Shown here: piece after piece, positions 24,820 to 35,189 of the stretch
Layout of the letters: each line of letters begins with the position of its first letter
Numbering within the stretch: the first letter of the stretch is position 1
Assembly: GCF_030272615.1 (NCBI RefSeq)
Contig: NC_081413.1
Location: 606,772,209 to 606,832,208 of the forward strand
Direction of reading: 5' to 3'
Length of the DNA stretch: 60,000 bases
Source: Cryptomeria japonica
Lineage: Eukaryota > Streptophyta > Pinopsida > Cupressales > Cupressaceae
Notes under the pieces: model-generated
What the model saw: the letters and a program-made list of their open reading frames with translations, nothing else
Databases searched by the model: none
Told to the model about the DNA's origin: nothing
Program-made: the position numbers and the translations under genes

Positions 24820-25967
24820 TGTGTTGACTTGAATTTCATCATTAGAATACTACCTGCAACATGTTAGTTTCATAAAATACAAAGGAAATGCTACAGGAAA
24901 TCCAAGCTCAACCAATGAAACTACATGAAATGAATATTAAAATAAAAACACCATTTTTACCTTCATGATTTAAGTCTCATTGTGTCCTAACTCCACTGTT
25001 CCTGGTTGCAGATGATGTACTCTCAAACAAGCACTAATAGCTTCCAAGATGGCATGTGAAGAATGGACTGATAACTAATAGTTAACTGATACTATGATAT
25101 GCAATGCTAAATGATTATGCTAAATTGCTAATTGCTATTTGCTATTTGCTTCAAGATTAAAACTCACAGATGCATAAGTTTTCACAAATGGTTAACTTGA
25201 AAACTCACTTGAAGACTAACTCTTTCTCAACCCAAACTCCCATTTTTATAGACTTTGAGAGGATAAGATGATGTGGCCTAGATCAACGGTCATGATCAGA
25301 TCTGCAGATTTGGATGGCTGTGAGAAAAGGTGAAGGTTGAGAGAAAGGGGGAAGGAGAAGACAAGTGTCACTCATCTCACCTTGATTGAGTTGCTCACTG
25401 AGGAAATCTAGGGATGGTTGGAGAAGATTTAGGCATGAGAGGACAAGTGGACTCAAGTCCTTCATAAAATGTAGGGATGTTGGAGAGAATATAGAAGAAG
25501 GTTAAGAAATATGTGTACGCACGCAATATTTCATTAAATTTGGAAGTTGAAGATAAGTGGCTAATAAATGATTTATTTATTTTAATTTTGTTGAATTAAT
25601 TTAGCCACATGGTGGATGAGTTGGAAAAGGAAAGATGAAGAAGAGATGGAAGGATGAGTTGGAAAAGAGATTAAATAATTTAAGAAATCATTTATATTTA
25701 AGACTATAGGATAGAAGAATAATCATTAAATATTAGATATTTAATTGATTGAACGAATAATTAAATATTAGATATTTAATTAATTGATTAGAAGAAAAGG
25801 ATAAATGAATTAATTAATAAAATGTTTCAATTAAATTAATTAATAGAAAGACACGAAATGAATTAAATAAACTAATCTTTTCAAATTAACTATTTAATAG
25901 AAGAATAATTATTAAATAAATATTAAATATTTATTTAATTGCTCATAGCCATTTTTATGTGTATGCA
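24820..25967 (-). mobile_element. Solo LTR, target duplication ACAAG
   Basis: ACAAG occurs at 24815-24819 and 25968-25972, flanking a 1148-bp segment that starts TGTGTTGACTTG and ends GTATGCA. On the reverse strand it begins TGCATACACATAAAAATGG and has the same layout as the 4542-5930 LTR: AT-rich repeats of the AATTAAATAAATATT kind first, then a TATAAAAATGG promoter-like box (reverse strand of about 25239-25249). No coding region is seen. Confidence 0.8.
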
Positions 25968-26165
25968 ACAAGTATAACCTAATTTTTAATTCACGAAAAA
26001 CAAATATTTGATCATGCAAAGGGAGCTATACCTTTTTAAACTTTAGAGAGATACTAATTGATAGTTTACTCAACGGTTTGTTATCAATTTGTCTTCATAT
26101 TTGAGAAAATGAGAGTCGTTATACTTACTATTTTGAAAAGACAAATCTATTAACCAACTTATTTT
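25968..26165 (+). repeat. Probable 3' end of the E3 5' LTR
   Basis: These bases lie directly upstream of the E3 primer site and should therefore be the end of its 5' LTR (…ACCAACTTA). The matching 3' LTR is not in the window, so the boundary cannot be confirmed. Confidence 0.45.
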
Positions 26166-26177
26166 TGGTGACTCTGC
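26166..26177 (+). other. E3 primer binding site (not initiator Met type)
   Basis: TGGTGACTCTGC, followed by TGGGGAAAC, resembles the E4 site TGGCGACTCTGC (reverse strand of 56899-56910), which sits next to an LTR end. It implies a tRNA primer with a 3' end near GCAGAGTCGCCA. The tRNA identity is not assigned. Confidence 0.7.
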
Positions 26178-26658
26178 TGGGGAAACAAACAAAAATACCA
26201 AGTAACAATTTCCTGTTATGAAATAATATGGTTTTGTCGTACAATAATAATTTCCTTGTACAACCAAACTTGGATTGTGTTCATGATAAACAAGAAAATA
26301 ACATTTTTCAACTAAATATCATGGGTTGAAGGCATAAAAGAAACACTACTGAGTATATGAGAGTAGATTTAGCTCTTGAAGAAGAAGAAGAATTAGCCTA
26401 GCAAACTGTGGTAGATTTTGAGAGCCATAATGGAACCCAAATCCTCAATAAAACCAATGTCACATACTAGACCAAAGTCAACTATAAAATTAGGAACAAT
26501 AACCAAGAAATTAATTTGTGAAAAGTGTTCATAATTCTTAATCTCCATGAGATATACTAGATTTTATAAGGTTCACAAGAAGTGAATGTAAAAAAGGAAC
26601 CACCAACTCTACTTTGGAAGCACTTCAAGGGGTAAACTTTTGATACACCTTACTTCTT
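26178..26658 (+). other. E3 leader
   Basis: No recognisable coding domain lies between the E3 primer site and gag. A short acidic run (LEEEEEL-like) appears near 26360-26400. Confidence 0.4.
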
Positions 26659-28129
26659 TTGAGAAGAGAAATAAGTAGTCCACCTTCACTTGAAAGAAAT
26701 TCTACACAATCTCTTGTTTTTCAAGCTTTAATCTTGCACGATAATGCTCTCCTAATCACTATTAATTTTATTCTTTCAATGACATGGCTAATACCATGGG
26801 GAGCAACTATAGGGCCCCTTAATCTACGAGTACAAAAAAATGAGGCACACAAAGTCTCTAGGAAAAACTTACCTAAGTTTAGAGGTGATTGGAAGGTCTC
26901 TCCAAACAAGCATTTAAATTCTTTTTATGTTGCATGCGGGGTCCTTGGAATCCAACATGAGGACGTTGCGGTGAGGTTGTTTGTGGAGTCTCTGATTGAT
27001 ACTATTGCAAAATGGTTTTATCACTTACCTAAAGGGACATTAGATTCTTGGAATTTCATGAGAAAAAAGTTTGAGGATAGGTTCAAAATTGACGAAGATG
27101 AATATTCCCTACTCGCACAATTGACACAATTGAAAAGGAGATACACGAGCCTATGGGGGCATTCATTGCTAAATTTAACAAGATTATCAATGAGATTCCC
27201 CAAGCCAAAAGGCTAACCCTTGAAATTCATAAATGCTTCTTCATAAATTCTATGCTAGTAGATATAAGTTTCCATTTGAGACGAGAAAGGGTATTAGACT
27301 TAGTAGAAGCTCAGACCATGATGATAGAATTGGAGGTTAATTTCATTATTGTTGGAAAGTGGAAAAAGGAATTGTAGTCAAGTAATGTGCAACCTTCTAC
27401 ATCCTCTAATCCTATGATTCAAAGATTGACCAAGGATATCGTTACACTAAAGAGACACCTTCTTAAGGTCAATCCATCCTTTCAACATCCATACCAAGAA
27501 ACTTTAGTAAAAAAATCAACCTGGGGGTGGTGATAGACAAATGCAATAACCTCCAACACAAGAAATATTGGCCATATAAGCACCAAGTAGTGAGGGAGAA
27601 GAAACATGTGTACCTTTCACTTAACAATTGATCATGATAGGGGCTTGTGTCTATAAATGAATAGATACATGCAGATGGCTACCATGAAGGAAGCAACTGA
27701 TGAAGTAACAAACGAAGGTGTCTAAAAATTATGGCAAGTCTATAGTTAACTTCTTAGAATGCAAGTTAGACTCGAAAAAGGTAGAAGATATTTTCATCAC
27801 CTTGGATCACTCCTCATGCGTTGTGCTCACTAAAAGTCAACAAAGTGTAAACAAAAAAGGTTTACTCACTTTCCAAAAGTTCACTTCTCATTTCAAAATC
27901 AATAGCTCTTCCTCTAAGATTCTAGTTATTGCTAGCAAAATCTTATAGTCTCAATCAATAGATAGAAGTAAAAGTCCATTTGATATTTTTGATATTGTGG
28001 AGTTTTGAAAATCTTCCAAAATCCAATTAGTAAAATGTGTCAAATCTGAACGTGCTAAAGCCAACTTATGTGCTAAATGATTACTTAATACTGAAGCCTC
28101 AACCTCTGATTTATCATCTGGTACCAAAT
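26659..28129 (+). pseudogene. E3 gag and linker, Tat-like Ty3/gypsy
   Basis: Gag is broken by frameshifts. The main piece (about 26860-27150) reads KFRGDWKVSPNKHLNSFYVAC, then EDVAVRLFVESLIDTIAKWFYHLPKGTLDSWNFMRKKFEDRF, a typical retrotransposon gag core. The frame changes near 27153 and continues as IAKFNKIINEIPQAKRLTLEIHKCFF to 27377. From 27378 to 28129 the sequence is a linker with no zinc knuckle I can identify. The start codon is uncertain because upstream sequence is degraded. Confidence 0.8.
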
Positions 28130-28625
28130 ACCACACCTCCACCCTACCGGATTTGAAGCCTAATCCTTTCTATGTGTCTCTCTATATTAATGGTCATAGA
28201 CTTAGCAATTGCATTATAGATTTTGGTGTCCTAGACAATGTAATGCTAGCGTCTGTAGCAAGAGCTTTTGGTTTGTCTTCAACCAACACTTTAGGAAATA
28301 TTACTCCATGGATTCAAAACAAGTTCCTTTAATTAGTCAGATTAAAGATGCCCAAGTTTTTTTTGCTAGCCCATCCAGGAAAAAGGCTTAAATTAGCCAT
28401 TTTAGTAGTTGATATCCCTGCCAGTCCTGACATTCTTTCAAGCAAGAGTTTTTGTAAAGACTTTGGGAGGTGAAATTCAAATGGATTGGTCTTACGCTCT
28501 TATTCTCCTAGGAAATAAAAATGTGTGTTTGGAAATTGGGGACAAAGAAAAATTCACATTTCTAAAGTCTGACGATCCTCGATCTCAAATCCTCTGAGGA
28601 GGAAAAAATCGGTAATAACACATTA
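28130..28625 (+). pseudogene. E3 protease
   Basis: Degraded retropepsin. FYVSLYINGHRLSNCIIDFGVLDNVML lies near 28170-28245, so the expected Asp-Ser/Thr-Gly triad reads Asp-Phe-Gly here. After frame changes LAILVVDIPASPDILSS (near 28395-28440) and LGGEIQMDWSYALI (28465-28505) match the usual C-terminal half of Tat-like proteases. A central residue change plus frame breaks make it inactive. Confidence 0.75.
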
Positions 28626-28679
28626 TTCTCTGATGATACCATACCAGTGGTGAAGGATTTCTTGCCTCAGATATCTCTT

Positions 28680-29153
28680 CAGAGTTATGGACTTTAGAAT
28701 TTGATGGCAGCTGCTCTAATTCAGGCTCTAAGGTTGCAATAGTTTTAATTTCACTAGGTGGAGAAAAATTTCCCTCTTCTTACAAGCTAGATTTTAAACA
28801 TACTGATAACATTGCAGAATATGAAGCCTTGTTACTGGGGAAAACAAGAACAATTTAAAGGGGGGTAAAACAAAGTAAGGGTTGTTGGGGACACTGAGTT
28901 GATCATCGAACAAGTAAAGAGCGTTTTTACAGTAAAAAATGAGAGACTAGAATATTATAGATTTAGGGTATGGTATGAAATTGAGCATTTTGACACTTTC
29001 TCTATTGAAGCAGTGCCTTATGACCAAAATTCAAGAGCATATTCTTTGATGGTTTCAACATCATTGGTTCTTTCACACCCAGACTTCAAGGAAGATTCAT
29101 ACATAATTGAAATGATATACCATCCTAACGTTCCTAATAATGTAGAGCTTTAA
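28680..29153 (+). pseudogene. E3 extra RNase H domain located before RT
   Basis: After the protease the sequence reads LWTLEFDGSCSNSG (28688-28730), then DNIAEYEALLLG (28808-28840), then VVGDTELIIEQV (28880-28913). These carry the Asp, Glu and Asp positions of a stand-alone RNase H fold of the kind found as a second RNase H in Tat-lineage elements. A frame break lies near 28850. The domain lies upstream of the RT (29.45 kb on), whereas the second RNase H in Tat elements is usually described after the RT-linked one. E4 shows the same order, so local rearrangement is unlikely. Confidence 0.75.
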
Positions 29154-30840
29154 ACTTTGAGAATGACAAGCAAATTTGAACATTCTTGGATAATGCAGAA
29201 GTGTTCATGGATAACTTCTTCGAGGAAAGTGGATCATAATGTAAAGAGTTATGTCCTGCTAAAGAAAAAGAGTTGGAAGGAGGTATGGTGCAATTCAAAA
29301 AAATAAAAAATCCCAAAAGTTTTGGTTTCCCTCGAACATCTTTTTGATATGCATGACAGATATGTGAAGAAGATGATCAAATCTATTAATAATTACGATG
29401 ATTACGAGACTGTGAATATTGGGAGCCTAGATGATTCAAATATATTTTATGTTGAAAAATGTTGTACACCCGAGGAAAGGAATAAACTAATTAAGTTATT
29501 GGTTAATTATAATTACATGTTTGCATGGTGTTATTATAAACTGAAGAACTTTATTGGTGGGCAATCTCAACATCACATACCCCTTAATCTTGGAACATCC
29601 CAAGATAGCTAATGTCATCTTCAAGGAGATTGATAAAATGTTAACATCAAGGATTATCTACCATATTCATCATTCTATCTGGGCGACAAATATTGTTCCT
29701 AGGTACATGCAAGAAAAATGGTGAGAAAAGGATATTATGTTGATTTCAAAAATCTAAACCGATCTTCTCTGAAACACAACTATCCTCTACCAAATATGGA
29801 GCATGTACTGCAAAAAATGGTTGGAGCAAAGATGATGTATATGCTAGATAGGTTTTTAGTTTACAACCAAATCAATATGGATAAGAAAGTTCAAGACAAG
29901 ACATCTTTTATCACACCTTTGGGAGCATATGCCTACAATTGCATGTCTTTTGGCTTGATTAATTCAAGTTCCACATTCCAGAGAGTCATGGATTTATGTT
30001 TTGGAGGTCTGAGGAATAATATTATAGTGGTCTATCTAGAAGACTAAACTATCTTTTTAAAGAGAAGAGAGAATAATTTGAAAGATCTACAAACAATCTT
30101 ACGAAGATGCAAAGAACATGGTATTTCCCTCAATCTCAAGAAGTTAGTCTTCTACACCACTAAAGGGAAGCTCATGGGGCATATCACCTCAAAATAAGGA
30201 ATAAGGATAGATCCATAGAGAGTAAGAGCTATTCAACACTTAAGTTTACCTTCAAATAGAATAGGTGTGAAATCGTTTCTTTACCAAGTGAATTTTATAT
30301 GAAAATTTCTCCAATATTTCTCAAAGATTACCAAGCATGTAGCGAACATGATGAATGAAAAACAAGGCTTTAAAAGGAACGACTTTGGTAAACAAGATTT
30401 TAAAGATATTAAGGAGGCCATTGCTCATGCTCCAGTCCTAGATCACCCAAAATTTAACAAAGAATTTATCTATTTTTATGCTTCAAAACATATAATATTC
30501 ATTATTTTGTTGCGAGTTAATAGCAATAAGTTTGAATAACTCATTGATTTTATGAGTGTTCCACTTAAGAATCATGATTTGAATTACTCTCAAATATAAA
30601 AAACATGCATTTGCAATGATCAAGGCAATCAAACGGTTCAAACTTTATAACCTACACTCATATTGTAGTTTATGTTTCCGATTCAACAATTAAGATAATA
30701 CTTACTCAATAGGAAATTGGTTGAAATAAGGAGCTTGGGTGGCTATAGTTTAGGAGTACGACTTGGATATCAAGCCTACCAAGATAGGTAGAGGTAGGGA
30801 TTTATGTAAATTGATAGCTAGAAAATGAATTTGAGGTGCA
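29154..30840 (+). pseudogene. E3 reverse transcriptase and RNase H
   Basis: The RT N-terminal zone reads EERNKLIKLLVNYNYMFAWCYYKLKNF (29473-29553). Core pieces are DFKNLNRSSLKHNYPLPNMEHVLQKM (29741-29818) and TPLGAYAYNCMSFGLINSSSTFQRVM (about 29915-29990). The catalytic box reads VVYLED (30028-30045), with Glu where the first or second Asp should be. Connection and RNase H remains follow (EAIAHAPVLDHPKFNKEFIYFYASKH at 30415-30492). Several frameshifts and stops are present. The catalytic change and breaks make it non-functional. Confidence 0.8.
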
Positions 30841-31079
30841 AGAAGAATCTCCAACAATTCTACTTGTGAGTATGTAGGACCCATGGTTTTCAAACATTGC
30901 ATATTACCTCACATATGATGAATCCTCCCTGCATCTGTCCTTTAGAGAGAAGAGAAATCTCAAGTTTAAATCATCAATATATGTGATTTGGAATTATACT
31001 CTCTATAAATGAAGTTTGTATGGAACCTTTTTGAGGTGTGTAGATAGATACTAGCAACAAAATCTTTTAGGAGCCTTTC

Positions 31080-32021
31080 ATAATGAGGCTTTTGGTGTAC
31101 ATTCTTTGTCCATTTTAACTACTTTCAAGATTTTAAGAAAGTCCTACTAATAGCCAAGCATGTTCGAAGATGGATATCACTAGGCAGATATATGTGAAAA
31201 AGTAATAAATTTGTAGGTAGAGCTCAATTAGAAACCCTCCTACTCAAACTATTCGTAATTGAAGAGCCTTTCTAACAGTGGGGTCCATATTTTGTAGGAC
31301 CAATCAACCCACCTTCAAGAGTTGGTTACACTCACACATTAACAACAACAAACTACTTCACCAAATGGGTGGAAGCTATAAAAGTTAAACATACTAATTC
31401 AAAAGTATGCAATTTTATTAAAGAGAACATCCTGGTATGTTTTGGAGTCCCACTAAAACTAGTCACACATAACAGTACCAATTTTTCATCTTGTAAAGTT
31501 GTCATTTTCTGCTATAACATGGGGTCATACTATCCCATTCATCAGATTATTACCCCCAAGGCAATGGCCAAGCCAAATCTAGCAATAAGAATCTAGTGTC
31601 AATCATGAAAAAGCTCATAGATGAAAATTAGAGGAACTGGCACAAAAAGTTGTAGGAAGATCTATGGGTGAATATGACCATGCCTATAAGAGAAACTGGA
31701 ATGTCACCCTTCAATTTCTATATGCTATTAGTTTAGTTTTTCCTTTGCCATTAGAATTATCAGCTTCTAGATTGTAGATTCTAATTAAGGATCAATATTT
31801 CCAAAATTCCTTAGAAAAAACAATCATGTACCTCACCAAGATTGAGGAATGGAGAGATGACATGGTAGACATGGTTACATTCCATCAAGCAAGGGTAAAA
31901 AAGATTTTTTATAAGAGAGACAGATGAAGGAACTTCATGGAGGGAGATATGGTGTTGTTAGGGAATAAGGGAAAGGAACCTAAAGGAGCCCACAACAAGT
32001 TTGAATTTGTATGGAAAGCCC
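31080..32021 (+). pseudogene. E3 integrase, cut by E4
   Basis: Integrase core fragments include WGPYFVGPINPPSRVGYTHTLTTTNYFTKWVEAIKV in broken frames near 31275-31385 and CFGVPLKLVTHNSTNF near 31437-31485, where the usual second Asp reads His. A C-terminal piece with KGAHNKFEFVWKA lies near 31985-32018. The reading ends exactly where the E4 LTR begins at 32022, so the rest of E3 should lie beyond the window's right end. Confidence 0.75.
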
Positions 32022-32255
32022 TGTTGGTGTTTCCAACTGATTACCTAGATATTCCTAAGAATTAGCCCGATTCTATCAATAGATATCTGGATTAGTTGAT
32101 AGAATTGGGATCAGAGGCTGACAAACAAGAATTAATGAAAGGATGATTAAATTCTTCTACACTTTAGGCTTTGTAGACCTAGGCGAGTGTACCTTTGCAA
32201 TATTTAATAGTTTTGCATAAATATTATCAAATATTGCATCAAATCAAATGATTCT

Positions 32256-33223
32256 TGTAGACACTTAAATTTGATTAATTTCATTAATCGAATTTAATTG
32301 CTCTTGTTGCATTTATTGATTAAATAATTAAATTATTTAATTGATTATGTCATCCCTTTGGCTAAATTAATTTAATTAATTAAGTCGTATCCAATTATTT
32401 AACTAATGTATCTTTTGATCATTTAATTGATTAATTCTCCCTTTCGTCTATTAAATTAAATAAGTACATTTATTTATTTTGTTTAATTCATCTTAACCTT
32501 TTCTTCCTAGCCTTTTAAATTTGAATTAAATAATTTAAATTTATCTTATTTGGAGCACATGGCTCGTAACTTTAACTCCTCTCTAACCCATCCTAACCCA
32601 CTAACTAACCTATGGTTGCTAACCAACCTTATCCTCCTAACTAACCGTATCCCATGTGTGCACATTCCCCATTTTCTAAATTACTTGGAAAAAGAATCTA
32701 ATTTGGGTGTTTCTCTCCCAAATGGACATGTGGCCTCTCTTCCACTTTACATCATGTGCATTGAAACTTGGCCTCCAAGAGGACAATTGTCATCATTTGC
32801 CTTGCCACTTGGCTTCACAAGAGACAAGTGGCACATTTCGGGGCATCCTCAACCCTCCTTCCATTTCTATTTAAGGCGACCATTTTTTCTTCAGAATCTA
32901 TCCACTTTCATATTGTCATAGCATTACAATGTCATTTTACATCCACACCTAATATCCATCTTGCATCTATTATTAGCTTAGATTTCATACTCGCACAATC
33001 ATGGAGCGATTTCGAGCACCTTTGTCAAAGTGAGTACACATCAAACCAAGGATAAGCAAATTAAAGGAACTTGGGAGTTTGCATGATTTTGCCCATCTCT
33101 TAACATCTTGATTTTATTTTTACACATCCAATCATGAGTGTTTGCTTTGTATTTTGTGTAGTTTAGGCTGTTAATTTCATTTTCAATCTGTTTATCATAC
33201 TCACAATTATTTGCACATGTGCA
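32256..33223 (+). mobile_element. Solo LTR in E4 3' LTR, target duplication ATTCT
   Basis: ATTCT at 32251-32255 and 33224-33228 flanks a 968-bp segment that starts TGTAGACACTTAAATTTG and ends ACATGTGCA. The other E4 LTR has an uninterrupted site near 57120-57135. An AT-rich first half and a CTATTTAAGGC promoter-like box near 32869 fit a + strand solo LTR related in layout to 4542-5930. Confidence 0.92.
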
Positions 33224-33731
33224 ATTCTCAATAGAATTTAACTAGATCTTGAAAAATACTTCCTTGAGTTGGCTCCACTCATGGTTATTTATCATTATTA
33301 TGCAACTAAGAATAAGGATTCTAATTTGTAAGCCTACTCCTACAACATAAATTAAAAAGATTTTTATCAATAATATGTTTTTGAAACAAACTTGGAACCA
33401 GGTTAGATCAGTGCCTAATTCATAGGGCAGTGGAGTCATACAATAAATACATCCATATCTAGAATCGACTTAAATCTAACTCTTAATTTCCAACATTCAT
33501 GCATTATACAAATGTTAACTCATTATACTTCTAGGATTTTACTTAATGATCACAACTTATATCTTCAAGTTCACTGTAACATCCTCACATACTTTAATTC
33601 TCTCCATGAAAGAAACCCATGAAACACATTACACACTAACTCATAAAGTGCAAAGATAAATCAATATATCCTCAAAATATTGATTCATGCAAAGAAGAAG
33701 ACATAAATTTGAGACAATCTAGAAACATTTT

Positions 33732-34140
33732 TGTTAGGGGTTAGGCAGATCCGGAGCAAATACGAATTAACAATTATATGCAGATACAAACACAAAAGAT
33801 GAAAAAAAATACACAACACAAATAACACATAGATTTAATGTGGTTCACCCAAGATGGGCTACATCCATAGAACACAACCGTCCAAACTTTTCTTATTATC
33901 TAGAAAATCAATACACCACCGTTACAATACCTTTTTACATTCAAACCGTTTATAACATGCATTTTTTAGGGAAACATACAAAGTTGACCTTTTTAGGGTT
34001 TTTTCAATGTTAGTTTTTTTTTCTAAAAAAAACGACAAACAAAAATTAAAAAAATCTCTCGAGGGTTGCCGTCCTTGAACCCCGATGAGGATACATTATG
34101 AGTGTATAGTACTTACATGATCAGTTGCCGCATATTAACA
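33732..34140 (-). mobile_element. Short solo LTR, target duplication ATTTT
   Basis: ATTTT at 33727-33731 and 34141-34145 flanks 409 bp that starts TGTTAGGGG and ends TTAACA. It is the same family as 23759-24091 in reverse orientation. The other E4 LTR lacks it near 57617. Confidence 0.92.
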
Positions 34141-35189
34141 ATTTTTTCATTTATTACTCATAATAGTTAATGCAATTGCATGGATTCAAATGACTGCAAA
34201 TTTCACTTCATTGCTTTAGCAAATTTAGAGAACACATAATAGCTACCAACCCAAACTCTATCTCAAAACTCTTTGCTAATGATCCTGATTTCTCTTTTAT
34301 AAAACTAAGGGAGCAACAAGCTTCAGATTAATTGGCACACTTGGCAAAATTTTATTTGATCATTCAAACAACTGAAAAATATGCCAAAGACATATTTACT
34401 TGCATGACAACAAGAAAATTTGATTGTTGTTGGAGGGAATTTGCAAATGGACTTGCATTGGTTTTTGGCACTGATCTCCTGCAACTGATTTGATGATGTT
34501 GACTTCCTTCAACTAAAATAGATGACATGCTGGATGCATTTAGAAGATGCTCCATTTTCTTTATATCTTGATAGATAACCATGGCCATTGGGCCTGCCAA
34601 GTTTCTATTTAAGTGGGGTACAACCTCTAAGAGCATTTTCCTTTATGTTGTTCAGTCCAAAAACAACTTCAACTGAGACAAGTGCTAAATATACTCTTAA
34701 CTGACATATGTATCATTGATGTTATTAAGATGCTTCATCCCAAACACTAATGCAAATATCATGTCCAATTGAACACTAGTATTTTCAACAATATTTTTTT
34801 CATCACTCAAGACAATATTAGTAGCCCATGCCAACATTTGGATGATATCAATTTTCCATTGCTCTTGACTTTTCAAGCTACCATTTGTATCACTGAAGAA
34901 TGGAGGGAGAGGAGTGTTATGAAAGTTGTGATGAACTTTCTGCCACTCATCAATCTACTTCATAATGTCACCTAAAGCTATTCTTATTTGCTTTCACTTT
35001 CCTTGAGTGGGATTTTTTGCATGTTCAACCCTTTTTTATTCCAACCTTACCTACAACCTTTTATGTTCTTCCATGTCTTTATAAGAGCCTATAAACACAA
35101 TCCAAAAATATCAACATGCAAGAGCATCTTCTCAAAATTTCTGATTTACCAAACTAGCGACAATACCAAACTTATTAGCTTTCAAATCC

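Noticed and set aside
32550-33055. 123- and 95-codon + strand frames
   Set aside because: Both overlap each other in different frames inside the ATTCT-flanked solo LTR and have no recognisable domain.
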